A stretch of DNA of 24,620 nt from CAYVQU01 sp964453155 (GTDB taxonomy: Bacteria; Chloroflexota; Anaerolineae; Anaerolineales; UBA11858), in the NCBI GenBank assembly GCA_964453155.1, contig CAYVQU010000072.1:1-24620 (forward strand), in the 5' to 3' direction. The notes under the pieces are model-generated. The model searched no databases. It was not told the origin of the DNA and was given only the letters and a program-made list of their open reading frames with translations. Shown piece by piece: positions 1-6,846 of this stretch; position 1 is the first letter of the stretch, and every line of letters begins with the position of its first letter. A program made the position numbers and the translations under genes.

Positions 1-19
1 CCAGGTTTTCAAAATCTGG
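1..19 (-). terminator. Possible 3' hairpin after the UDG gene (cut by window edge)
   Basis: CCAG and TTTT at 1-9 pair with AAAA and CTGG at 11-19, with one G-T wobble, so the sequence can fold just beyond the stop codon of the minus-strand uracil-DNA glycosylase gene. Any U-tract would lie outside the window, so the terminator role cannot be confirmed. Confidence 0.3.
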
Positions 20-24
20 AAGGT

Positions 25-633
25 CTATATTATTTCTGCTATGCGCGTCCTAATCAGTCCAATCGCCTGCCGAATCAAAGCTCGATTGGCTTCGATCTGG
101 TGCCACCGGCTGGCACCGGACGAATGGGGTAGCGGGATGATCCAGCGGCCATCGATTTGTTTTTCGGTGCCAATGATTTCGGTGAGTTTGGCGCTTTTGG
201 GGTAGAACAGGTTGATCGCCAATTTACCAATCGGGATAATTAATTTAGGATTGGCGAGCACAATTTCTTGATCCAGGAAAGGGCGGCAAAGCTGCTGTTC
301 GGCCCGGGATGGCACCCGGTCGCCGCTGCCGGATTTGGCCCGACCGGGATAGCATTTGGTGACGGATGTCATGTATTGCGTGCTGCGGAACCAATTTTCG
401 TCGATTCCGGCCTCGCCCAGCCATTGGAATAGGCGTTTACCACTCCCGGCATTGAACGGTCGTTCGGCTTCCACCTCGGTGATGCCTGGGGCTTGGCCGA
501 TGGTCATGAGGCTGGCCCCAGGATTGCCGGTAAAAATGGCCTTTGCGACCACCTCATGCCCTTGATCAGCGCATTGGCGGCAAGCCCGCATTTGGGTATG
601 TAATTCGGTGAGTTGTTCCAGGTTTGTGGTCAT
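25..633 (-). CDS. Uracil-DNA glycosylase superfamily protein, Fe-S type (family 4/5-like)
   Basis: This 202-residue protein most likely removes uracil from DNA as the first step of base excision repair. Seen: a CxxC pair (C18, C21), two later cysteines (C94 in TKCYPG, C116 in LCRPF) that fit the four ligands of a 4Fe-4S cluster, the active-site loop GQAPG (46-50) followed by PFNAGSGK, and H170 of the C-terminal HSS motif (HPS in most family 4 enzymes). Length matches family 4 enzymes. The altered GQAPG and HSSG motifs mean it may be a divergent subfamily with another lesion preference. The ATG at 633 lies 3 bases after the stop of the AP-endonuclease gene, so the two are almost certainly co-transcribed and act in sequence: glycosylase, then AP-site incision. 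Confidence 0.85.
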   Translation of the reverse strand: MTTNLEQLTELHTQMRACRQCADQGHEVVAKAIFTGNPGASLMTIGQAPGITEVEAERPFNAGSGKRLFQWLGEAGIDENWFRSTQYMTSVTKCYPGRAKSGSGDRVPSRAEQQLCRPFLDQEIVLANPKLIIPIGKLAINLFYPKSAKLTEIIGTEKQIDGRWIIPLPHSSGASRWHQIEANRALIRQAIGLIRTRIAEII

Positions 634-636
634 TTT

Positions 637-1476
637 TTATCCATTGAGTCGTTCCCATTTCGATTTTATCAGTTGCGCATCTTCTTCTAGAATGGGGCTT
701 TCACATACAATTCGGCCGCCGCAGTTGAGATCGTGCAGGGCTTGCAAGATGGCCTCCAGGTTTAGGTCCGATTCCTCAATGGGAAGATGTTCGCGCTCTC
801 CCTTGGGTCCGTATTCAATCCCCGAGAGATGGATGTGGAGTCGTTTCAGGGAGTCTGCTCCCAGGGCGTCTTGATATTGATTTAGGGCTGTGACCCATTC
901 GTCATACGTGTTCATCCGGCCATCGCCGGTTCGCGCGTGGAGATGGGGAAAATCGAGGCAGGGTTCTACCCCCGGGATTGAACGGCTCATTTCGAGCGTA
1001 TCAGCAAGTGAACCAAGCATCGCACCTTTTCCCATCGTTTCGGGACGCAAAATGACCGGGTTGCCAGCCGTCTGAAGTTCAGCGACACAACCAGCCAACT
1101 GGTCGATCGCCAGAGGTAAAACTTCCGCAGCGGGTTTCCCAAAATAAGAACCCGGATGAAAAATGATATCGGTTGCCCCGGCCAGGTTGCCGTAATGGGC
1201 TGCATCCATTAATCTTTTTCGGGATTTAGGCCATTCTTCGTCGTCCGCATTCAAATTGATGAAATAGGGTGCGTGGATGCTCAAGGCCACATCCTGTTCG
1301 ACCGCGGTGGATTTCATGAGCGCACAGGTTTTTTCGCTGACGCGCACCGACCGCACCCACCCAACTTCAAAGGCATCCAGTTCCAGAGTTCGTAGATGCA
1401 AAATCGCCCCAACACTGCCGCCCGGTCTCTTTGGGCGCGATTTCGGCGCGCCAACGGTTCCAAATCGAAAACTCAT
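637..1476 (-). CDS. Endonuclease IV-like AP endonuclease (Nfo family TIM barrel)
   Basis: Predicted to cleave DNA 5' of abasic sites using a trinuclear metal centre in a TIM barrel. At 279 residues it has the usual length. The nine metal ligands of E. coli endonuclease IV can be matched: H68 (in SIHAPYFINL), H107 (FHPGS), E146 (ETMGKG), D175 and H178 (CLDFPHLHAR), H216 (HIHLSG), E229 (Asp in E. coli) and H230 (EREH), and E259 (CESP). The alignment is by eye. The ATG at 1474-1476 is preceded by a purine-rich stretch. The gene lies 20 bases after the lipid kinase gene and directly before the uracil-DNA glycosylase gene, giving a two-gene base-excision-repair unit at the end of a long minus-strand operon. 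It could also be a sugar isomerase-like barrel, but the complete ligand set argues for the nuclease. Confidence 0.86.
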   Translation of the reverse strand: MSFRFGTVGAPKSRPKRPGGSVGAILHLRTLELDAFEVGWVRSVRVSEKTCALMKSTAVEQDVALSIHAPYFINLNADDEEWPKSRKRLMDAAHYGNLAGATDIIFHPGSYFGKPAAEVLPLAIDQLAGCVAELQTAGNPVILRPETMGKGAMLGSLADTLEMSRSIPGVEPCLDFPHLHARTGDGRMNTYDEWVTALNQYQDALGADSLKRLHIHLSGIEYGPKGEREHLPIEESDLNLEAILQALHDLNCGGRIVCESPILEEDAQLIKSKWERLNG

Positions 1477-1496
1477 ATCAACTCTCTTCTCTCAAA

Positions 1497-1883
1497 CTAA
1501 CCTACCATCCAACCAACTACTTTTTCCCACAACGGTGGCCCCAAAATGAGAAAACCGATGATTACGGAAGCTCCAGCCGCAATTAAGACGGCTGCGGCCC
1601 CGACATCCTTACCAACCTTCGCCAATTGATGGTGATCCGGGCTGATTAGATCGATGATGGCTTCCAGCGCGGTGTTGAAGAATTCGGCCGACCAGACCAT
1701 TGCAATCGTCACAGTGATGATGGCCCATTCTTGGCGAGTGATTTGGAGCCAGAAGCCCATACCAATGACCCCGATGCTAATGACAGCGTGAACCCAGGCA
1801 TTGCGTTGGGACCGGATGACATACCACCAGCCTTCAAAGGCGTAGCTGATGGCCCGGGCGCGAGAGCGGAAAAAGCTAATCAT
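1497..1883 (-). CDS. dgkA: DgkA-type diacylglycerol/undecaprenol kinase
   Basis: A small membrane lipid kinase of about 128 residues that phosphorylates undecaprenol or diacylglycerol with ATP. Seen: an N-terminal amphipathic stretch with AFEGW and RSQRNAWVH, three hydrophobic segments, and the family signature AEFFNTALEAIIDL followed by a KVGKDVGAAAVL segment carrying the second conserved acidic residue. I chose the ATG at 1883 because the protein then begins like other family members. A GTG at 1946 would add 21 residues, overlap ybeY by 11 bases and has GGAG too close to it. No clear Shine-Dalgarno precedes 1883, so the start is uncertain. It follows ybeY, the usual order in many bacteria. 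In Gram-positive relatives this enzyme is an undecaprenol kinase. Confidence 0.85.
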   Translation of the reverse strand: MISFFRSRARAISYAFEGWWYVIRSQRNAWVHAVISIGVIGMGFWLQITRQEWAIITVTIAMVWSAEFFNTALEAIIDLISPDHHQLAKVGKDVGAAAVLIAAGASVIIGFLILGPPLWEKVVGWMVG

Positions 1884-1935
1884 AAGTGCTAAATGGGATT
1901 TTGAATTAGTGAATGATAAATTTCGGGGGGGTAGA

Positions 1936-2394
1936 TCACGGATCACGCTCCACCGAGATTTGGAGACCTAATTGTGTCAGAACCTCGGTTTGGGCCGCCC
2001 ACATGCGGTCTTTTTCATTCGGATCGGCGTGATCGTGGCCCAGGAGATGAAGGATGCCGTGGATAATGAGGAGTTGCAGTTCGACACTGATTGGGTGGCC
2101 CCATTTTTCGGCCTGGTCTGCCGCGGTGGGATATGCGATGAGTACATCCCCATGGTACGTCGTTCCGCTGTCAGGGTCAGTGTGATCGGCGGGAAATGAG
2201 AGTACATCGGTGGGGGCGGCGATTCCTCGAAATTGGTAGTTGAGTTGTTGGAGTTGTTCGTTATCTGTGATAACGATGGAAAGGTCTGAGTCTGAACCAA
2301 AGCCTTGATTTTCAAGGGTGAGCTGAGCCGCTTTCTTCAAGGCGGCGGTATCAATCTGGGATTGGAAATCCGTTAAAATCTCCAGATTTATCAT
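1936..2394 (-). CDS. ybeY: Endoribonuclease YbeY, rRNA maturation factor
   Basis: A 152-residue zinc-dependent single-strand endoribonuclease that works in 16S rRNA 3'-end processing and ribosome quality control. Seen: the zinc motif HGxLHLxGHDH with H112, H116 and H122, and the upstream DVLSFPAD and HGDVLIAYP segments typical of the family. Its ATG overlaps the stop codon of the pgpH gene by 4 bases, which implies translational coupling. Length and neighbours are standard, so confidence is high. Confidence 0.95.
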   Translation of the reverse strand: MINLEILTDFQSQIDTAALKKAAQLTLENQGFGSDSDLSIVITDNEQLQQLNYQFRGIAAPTDVLSFPADHTDPDSGTTYHGDVLIAYPTAADQAEKWGHPISVELQLLIIHGILHLLGHDHADPNEKDRMWAAQTEVLTQLGLQISVERDP

Positions 2395-4565
2395 GATGGA
2401 TCAGTAGAAACCGGGGGTGGGGTATCGGCACTGGGATCAAGAGCCTCTTCACGGTCGCCATTTTCCCCAGAATCATTAGAATTATTTTTAACAACCGCGG
2501 CAGGGACGGTGGGATATTCGACCCGGGGATGATAGATGCCGCGCAGCGTCGCCGTAAAGGAGTCGACAATCGTGTTCAAATCCTGCATGGTCAGGGGGGT
2601 ATCATCAAGTTGGCCAGCAGCCATGCAGGTGTCGACTGTATCGCGAATGATCAGACGAAGTTCATCTTCGTTCGACGGCCGTTTGGCTCGGACACGAGCT
2701 TCGGTCCCATCGGCTAACATGACCAAGGCAGTTTCCCGTGATTGAGGTCTGGGACCGATATATCGATATTTTTCTTCATTGACTCTAGAGATATCCCCAT
2801 TGGCGGCTTTGACAGCCTGAGCCCATTGATAGCGAGTTTTGAAGGTGCCATGGTGTTCAGTGATGAAGCTTTGGATGCGCAGCGGCAGGCGGTGTTCACG
2901 TGCCAAATCAACTCCACTGGTGACATGATCACGAATATAACCGGCGCTGATCTCAGGATCAAGATTATCATGGGTATCGAGCTGGCCAGGGACTTGATTC
3001 TCAATGAAGTACGAGGCATTCATCGCTTTGCCAATATCATGATAGAGCGCGCCGACTCTAGTCAACAGGCTGTCAGCATCGATCCGTTCAGCCGCTTGCT
3101 CTGCCAGGTTGGCCACTTGCAGGCTGTGCTGATAAGTGCCCGGTGCGCTACGTAAAAGATATTCTAGTAGGGGATGATCTGGCCGTGAGAGTTCCAACAG
3201 TTGGAGCGGTGTAGTTTGACCTAAGGCGGGGGCTAACAAAAATTGGGCTAAAACGGTAAACCCGGCCGCGGCCAATCCATAGATCAGGGCCATGGCACTC
3301 AAAGTCGTCAGTAACGTTGCTGTGGTTTCGCGGTCTAATAGCCGATAGATTGTCAGAATGATGGCCCCAGAGGCGGCCACGCTCAACCCGACCCAAATAA
3401 ATCCAGTGATGCGTTGTTCCTGGCGGGGGATCAGGACCCCGATGATGCTACTCAGGGCATAATACAGGAGTAATTCAAATGAATTGGCTTGACCATAAAT
3501 CGAAAGAATGATGAGCGGGATCGTAATGACCAGGGCCGGTTGGGCCCCAAATAAACCTGAAACCACCAGAGCAAAGGCAGCTATCGGAAAAATGAAAGGG
3601 GTCAGGGTATGGATGGGTAAAACCAAGCGGGCTGCCACCAGAAAGATAATAAATAAAATCGCAATAATAAATAGGCCCCGCGTGTCATTGACCAAGTGGG
3701 TTTTACGGGCAAAAAAGATGATAATCAGGCTAGCAGAGAGCACCACGAGGGCTCCCACACTGGCGTAATCTTGCCAACGGATTTCGGGTTCAGCCAGCCC
3801 TAATTGTTGCAAAGCCTCCACATCGAGGTTTGAAACAACCTCCCCGCGTTCCACAATGGTTTCGCCCGTCGCAAATGACATAATGACGGGTTCAACTGCC
3901 AATGCGGCGGCCTCGCGGGCAGCCTCCGTCAAACTCTCGCTGTAAAAACTATTGGGGGCAATGAAGGCGGCCACCATGACGGCAACCAGATTGGCTTGAT
4001 CTTCGGATAGGGCCAGGCTAACGAGATTTGGGGCAATAGTTTGATAATAAGCCAGCTGCGAATCCCGAATTGTGTTGCGCATAACCTGCTCGAGGACCAC
4101 AATTGATTCTTGTTGAATGGTTTGCCAGCGAGAATCGCTTAATTCAATGATCAAGCTGGCATTTTCAGGATTGAGTTGTAGATCTTCACTCGCCGCGATA
4201 TCGACTAGTTTTTGTTCTGTATCAGCATAAATATCGGCCCGGATGCTGGAAATATACGCCAATGTGCCTCGTAAGCGTTCGAGTTGCTGGCGGGCAATAC
4301 TGGTATCAGCGGCTGAATATCGCCCCGAGACATCGCGAATGGCCGCCGCCCGTAATTCTTCGGTTAGAACAGTGCTGTTGTAACTGATAGCGTTGGGCGC
4401 CAGGATGTCTTGCGAGGCGACATCCCCGGCTTTAAGATCAGTAGCTTGAAATTTACTTGGGGAAATATAAAATACGGCCACAAATGCCAACCCGCTGGTG
4501 ACAATCAACAGCAAAGATTGGAAAATGACCTGTCGGAACGAACGTTTATGGTTCGATTTTGACAT
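2391..4565 (-). CDS. pgpH: PgpH/YqfF family seven-TM HD-domain phosphodiesterase (c-di-AMP)
   Basis: A 724-residue membrane phosphodiesterase. Seen: one N-terminal TM helix (about 14-32), an extracellular 7TMR-HDED-type region (about 50-260) with the signature LAPNAISYNS, a block of about seven TM helices (about 268-450), then a cytoplasmic HD domain with HSLQVANLAEQAA, the H509-D510 pair in YHDIGK, EHHGT and LADGTEARVRA. The C-terminus is a disordered acidic, proline-rich tail. Characterised family members (Listeria PgpH) hydrolyse cyclic di-AMP to pApA, so the cell probably uses c-di-AMP signalling. It is coupled to ybeY by an ATGA overlap and follows yqeY after a 78-base gap holding an inverted repeat. 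Reaction specificity is inferred from the family. Confidence 0.93.
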   Translation of the reverse strand: MSKSNHKRSFRQVIFQSLLLIVTSGLAFVAVFYISPSKFQATDLKAGDVASQDILAPNAISYNSTVLTEELRAAAIRDVSGRYSAADTSIARQQLERLRGTLAYISSIRADIYADTEQKLVDIAASEDLQLNPENASLIIELSDSRWQTIQQESIVVLEQVMRNTIRDSQLAYYQTIAPNLVSLALSEDQANLVAVMVAAFIAPNSFYSESLTEAAREAAALAVEPVIMSFATGETIVERGEVVSNLDVEALQQLGLAEPEIRWQDYASVGALVVLSASLIIIFFARKTHLVNDTRGLFIIAILFIIFLVAARLVLPIHTLTPFIFPIAAFALVVSGLFGAQPALVITIPLIILSIYGQANSFELLLYYALSSIIGVLIPRQEQRITGFIWVGLSVAASGAIILTIYRLLDRETTATLLTTLSAMALIYGLAAAGFTVLAQFLLAPALGQTTPLQLLELSRPDHPLLEYLLRSAPGTYQHSLQVANLAEQAAERIDADSLLTRVGALYHDIGKAMNASYFIENQVPGQLDTHDNLDPEISAGYIRDHVTSGVDLAREHRLPLRIQSFITEHHGTFKTRYQWAQAVKAANGDISRVNEEKYRYIGPRPQSRETALVMLADGTEARVRAKRPSNEDELRLIIRDTVDTCMAAGQLDDTPLTMQDLNTIVDSFTATLRGIYHPRVEYPTVPAAVVKNNSNDSGENGDREEALDPSADTPPPVSTDPS

Positions 4566-4577
4566 AACACGAGTGCC

Positions 4578-4643
4578 AGTTATTAGTGACTAGTAATCAG
4601 TTGGCTGTGATCACTGTTTACCGATAACTGATTACTGGGATTA
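4578..4643. repeat. Inverted repeat between yqeY and pgpH
   Basis: AGTAATCAGTT (4592-4602) is a perfect complement of AACTGATTACT (4626-4636). A second, competing pair is CAGTTAT (4578-4584) with ATAACTG (4624-4630). The element fills most of the gap between the two genes and has no clear U-tract, so it looks like a dispersed intergenic repeat or an RNA processing site rather than a strong terminator. Confidence 0.6.
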
Positions 4644-5087
4644 CTAGCTTAATAATTTCCGCACAATTTGGCTGACAACTTTTCCATCCGCCCGGCCTTG
4701 GGTTTTGGGCATGAGCAGTTGCATAACTTTGCCCATTTCACGGGGGGAGGCCGCGCCCGTTTCGGCGATGGCTGCCTTAACCAGGGCTTCGATTTCGTCA
4801 GTGGTGAGTGCTTGGGGTAAGAAGACTTCCAGTACCTTGATTTCGGCCTCGGCTTCGGCGATCAAATCATCACGGCCGGCTTTCTGGGCCCCTTCGATCG
4901 TCTCATGGCGCGCTTTGACCTCTTTTTGAATAATTGCCAGAATAGCTGATTCTTCCAGGTCGTCTTTCTTGGCGACTTCAGCATTTTTAATGGCCGCTAA
5001 AGCCATCCGGACAGTGCGCTTGCTGACATCGTCTCTGGCGCGCATCGCGTCTTTCAGGGCTTGGGTGAGTTTTTCTTTGATATCCAT
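4644..5087 (-). CDS. yqeY: GatB/YqeY domain-containing protein
   Basis: A 147-residue all-helical protein of the YqeY family, whose fold resembles the tRNA-binding tail of the amidotransferase subunit GatB. The biochemical role is not settled. Seen: the typical N-terminus MDIKEKLTQALKDAMRARD, the central block ESAILAIIQKEVKARHETIE, and the C-terminal ASPREMGKVMQLLM with GRADGKVVSQIV. I chose the ATG at 5087. The reading frame is open 11 codons further, but family members begin here and a perfect TATAAT lies only 6 bases upstream, which would give a leaderless mRNA. It heads the minus-strand run yqeY-pgpH-ybeY-dgkA. Confidence 0.93.
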   Translation of the reverse strand: MDIKEKLTQALKDAMRARDDVSKRTVRMALAAIKNAEVAKKDDLEESAILAIIQKEVKARHETIEGAQKAGRDDLIAEAEAEIKVLEVFLPQALTTDEIEALVKAAIAETGAASPREMGKVMQLLMPKTQGRADGKVVSQIVRKLLS

Positions 5088-5093
5088 AGCGTG

Positions 5094-5099
5094 ATTATA
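5094..5099 (-). promoter_or_regulatory. -10 box for a probably leaderless yqeY transcript
   Basis: On the minus strand TATAAT (5099 to 5094) is followed by 6 bases and then the ATG at 5087. Transcription would therefore start at or next to the A of the start codon. No Shine-Dalgarno is present. The -35 region is weak (TTGGCT at 5120-5115, 15-base spacer) and lies inside the hairpin at 5107-5131. Confidence 0.5.
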
Positions 5100-5106
5100 C
5101 CGCGTT

Positions 5107-5131
5107 GAAACGGCAGCCAAGCTGCCGTTTC
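5107..5131. repeat. Perfect 11-bp hairpin between TolB-like gene and yqeY
   Basis: GAAACGGCAGC (5107-5117) and GCTGCCGTTTC (5121-5131) are exact complements around a CAA loop. On the minus strand it follows the stop of the propeller lipoprotein gene and precedes the yqeY -10 box. The A/T-rich run lies before the hairpin in that direction, so it is not a classical intrinsic terminator, although it could still end or stabilise the upstream transcript. Confidence 0.6.
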
Positions 5132-5160
5132 AAAATATAAAATTTGGCTGGAATCGGTTT

Positions 5161-6210
5161 TTATGGAGACCAATCGGGGTAGTGATCGTTATATTCGTCC
5201 GATGTCAATTGAATGGGATCATTCCCATCGGTATTTATAATCCATAAGTCATTATTCCCGCTTTGATCGGATTGATAAACGAGTTGCGTGCCGTCGGGTG
5301 ACCAGGAGGGACTGTCATCGTGGGCGGGATCACCAGTTAAGCGCACCACACTGCCAACATCGCCATCTTTGTTGATGATGTAGAGATCAGTAGATGGTGC
5401 ACCCTGGCCATAGACGAAGGCAATTCGCTCACCATCGGGGGACCAGGCACCGCCATAAACCGGCGCTTTCGAGTCTGTAACCTGGAATACATCACTGCCG
5501 TCGGTTTTCATCGTGAACAACTCTAAGTTCCCGGTACGTGATGAAATGAATAGGATTTCTTCTCCCACTGGGGACCAGCGCGGTGCAAAATCGAGAGCCT
5601 CGGTCAGGTTCACGATTTCTGCCAGATTTTCACCACTAACGGCCATCGTATAAATGTCGGGCATATTCTCGGGTTCATCTTTATGGTCGGATTGGAACAC
5701 CAACTGCTGCCCATCGGGGGCCCAATCACCATTGTTGCTGCGAAAATCTGTGAGTTGCGTGAGTTCGGACCCGTCGGCGTTAATGGAGTACATATTCCAG
5801 ATTCCGGGGATGGTGAAGAGAATCTTATTCCCATCGGGTGACCATTGGGGGAAGAGATTGACATCGAAACCAGTTTCGATCGGGGTGATTTCTTTGGATT
5901 CAATTTCGATGTAGTATAGCTTCAGATGTTCAGGGTTTTCGCCCCGATTAGAAGCGAATACCACCCGCGGGGGTCCAGAGTAAGGTTCTGGCGTGGGGAT
6001 GGGCGTTTCAGTTGGAATGGGGGTTTCGGTCGGTACCGGGGTTTCAGTGGGGGGAACGGGGGTATCCGTTGGGGGGGGCGGTTCCATTGGGGTCGCAGTG
6101 GGCGGTGGCGGCGGCGGTTGCGTCTCAGTGGGTGGGAGTGCCTCGGGGGTCTGGGCACAACCACTCAAAAGCAAGATGAAGAACAACAGTACGATCAACA
6201 CTCTTTTCAT
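5161..6210 (-). CDS. TolB-like WD40/PD40 beta-propeller lipoprotein
   Basis: A 349-residue predicted lipoprotein. Seen: a type II signal peptide MKRVLIVLLFFILLLSGC with the lipid-modified cysteine in LLSGC, a linker to about residue 75 made of proline-rich PTETP-type repeats, then about six PD40 blades with the hallmark WSPDG (QWSPDG, DWAPDG, RWSPVG, AWSPDG, SWSPDG, and a last DWSP at the very C-terminus). This architecture resembles the TolB C-terminal propeller, which binds proteins or ligands at the cell surface. I see no enzyme motif. The ATG at 6210 has AAGGAG about 9 bases upstream; a longer frame to 6234 lacks this spacing and would bury the signal peptide. It appears monocistronic, with its own promoter. 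Confidence 0.85.
   Translation of the reverse strand: MKRVLIVLLFFILLLSGCAQTPEALPPTETQPPPPPPTATPMEPPPPTDTPVPPTETPVPTETPIPTETPIPTPEPYSGPPRVVFASNRGENPEHLKLYYIEIESKEITPIETGFDVNLFPQWSPDGNKILFTIPGIWNMYSINADGSELTQLTDFRSNNGDWAPDGQQLVFQSDHKDEPENMPDIYTMAVSGENLAEIVNLTEALDFAPRWSPVGEEILFISSRTGNLELFTMKTDGSDVFQVTDSKAPVYGGAWSPDGERIAFVYGQGAPSTDLYIINKDGDVGSVVRLTGDPAHDDSPSWSPDGTQLVYQSDQSGNNDLWIINTDGNDPIQLTSDEYNDHYPDWSP
6002..6074 (-). repeat. Degenerate 18-bp tandem repeat encoding the PTETP linker
   Basis: Units at 6002-6019, 6020-6037, 6038-6058 (expanded to 21 bases) and 6059-6074 share the core GGGGTTTC(A/G)GT. On the coding strand they give proline/threonine/glutamate repeats of the lipoprotein linker. 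Such slippage-prone repeats usually vary in number between strains. Confidence 0.7.
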
Positions 6211-6337
6211 TTCAGAATCTCCTTTCGTTCTCATGAAAAGCTGCTACCGATGACCGCAGGTAGATCGCGTTGCAAGTTTTTATGACTGTGGTCCGTAATT
6301 GAGTGCCAGTACCCTGGAAACTCACTGCGGTACTCTG

Positions 6338-6365
6338 ATTATACATGGTTCTCATCCCCTCCCAA
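6338..6365 (-). promoter_or_regulatory. Predicted promoter of the TolB-like lipoprotein gene
   Basis: On the minus strand TTGGGA (6365-6360), a 16-base spacer and a perfect TATAAT (6343-6338) form a plausible sigma-70 type promoter. It predicts a leader of about 120 bases before the ATG at 6210. The 6211-6385 gap holds nothing else I can recognise. Confidence 0.45.
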
Positions 6366-6385
6366 GAAGTACTCTTGTCTTATCT

Positions 6386-6730
6386 TCAGCCCATCGGGTG
6401 GCGCATTTTTTGACCGCCGATCAGGTGAAGGTGCAAATGAAAGACTACCTGGCCGCCATCTGGACCGGTGTTGATGATCGCGCGGTACCCTGACTCGGCA
6501 ATCCCTGCCTCTTTAGCCAGTTTTTGGGCAACAGTGAACATGTGGCCCATCACAATTTCATCTTCAGGAGCCAGATCGTTGATCGACGCGATATGTTTAT
6601 TGGGAATGATGAGAATGTGAGTGGGTGCGACTGGGTTGATATCCCGAAACGCGGTTACGGTTTCGTCCTCATAGACTTTTGTGCTAGGAATATCTCCGGT
6701 GATAATTTTGCAAAAAATGCAGTCGGTCAT
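6386..6730 (-). CDS. HIT family hydrolase (HINT/PKCI type)
   Basis: A 114-residue histidine-triad nucleotide-binding protein. Family members hydrolyse adenosine phosphoramidates and related nucleoside monophosphate conjugates. Seen: the N-terminal zinc-like CIFCKIITGDIP, the strand THILIIPNKHIASIND, and the triad H98-x-H100-x-H102 in FHLHLHLIGG, with H100 the expected nucleophile. Length is typical. Start ATG at 6730 with GGAGG upstream at good spacing. It follows mtaB after 116 bases containing a C-run hairpin and a short palindrome, so it may be transcribed from its own promoter or by read-through from mtaB. Confidence 0.95.
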   Translation of the reverse strand: MTDCIFCKIITGDIPSTKVYEDETVTAFRDINPVAPTHILIIPNKHIASINDLAPEDEIVMGHMFTVAQKLAKEAGIAESGYRAIINTGPDGGQVVFHLHLHLIGGQKMRHPMG

Positions 6731-6751
6731 GGTGCCTCCAAATGCTTGAAC

Positions 6752-6766
6752 AAGTGACTGTCACTT
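6752..6766. repeat. 15-bp palindrome AAGTGACTGTCACTT
   Basis: AAGTGAC and GTCACTT flank a single T, a perfect odd-centred palindrome just upstream of the HIT gene. The same AGTGACTGTCAC core recurs in the hairpin at 21373-21418, pointing to a dispersed repeat family in this genome. Confidence 0.55.
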
Positions 6767-6801
6767 TGGGTTTTCTAATTTGGACTGTTGTACTCGAGCA
6801 T

Positions 6802-6836
6802 GTCCCCCCCCGATTTCGGGATGGTTTAGGGGGAAC
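6802..6836 (-). repeat. Hairpin with an 8-C run between mtaB and the HIT gene
   Basis: An 8-base C run (6804-6811) faces GGGGG at 6829-6833, and an inner pair (CCGA with TCGG) can stack within it. No U-tract follows on the minus strand. It could be an RNA structure or a homopolymer-prone intergenic repeat. Confidence 0.35.
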
Positions 6837-6846
6837 TGAATGAGTC

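Noticed and set aside
2391..4565. PgpH as part of the nucleotide-signalling system at 16-24 kb
   Set aside because: It lies in the conserved yqeY-pgpH-ybeY-dgkA housekeeping order, 12 kb away; no specific link is visible.
5926..6285. Gly/Arg-rich plus-strand frames opposite the lipoprotein linker
   Set aside because: They arise from the PTETP-coding tandem repeat read backwards.
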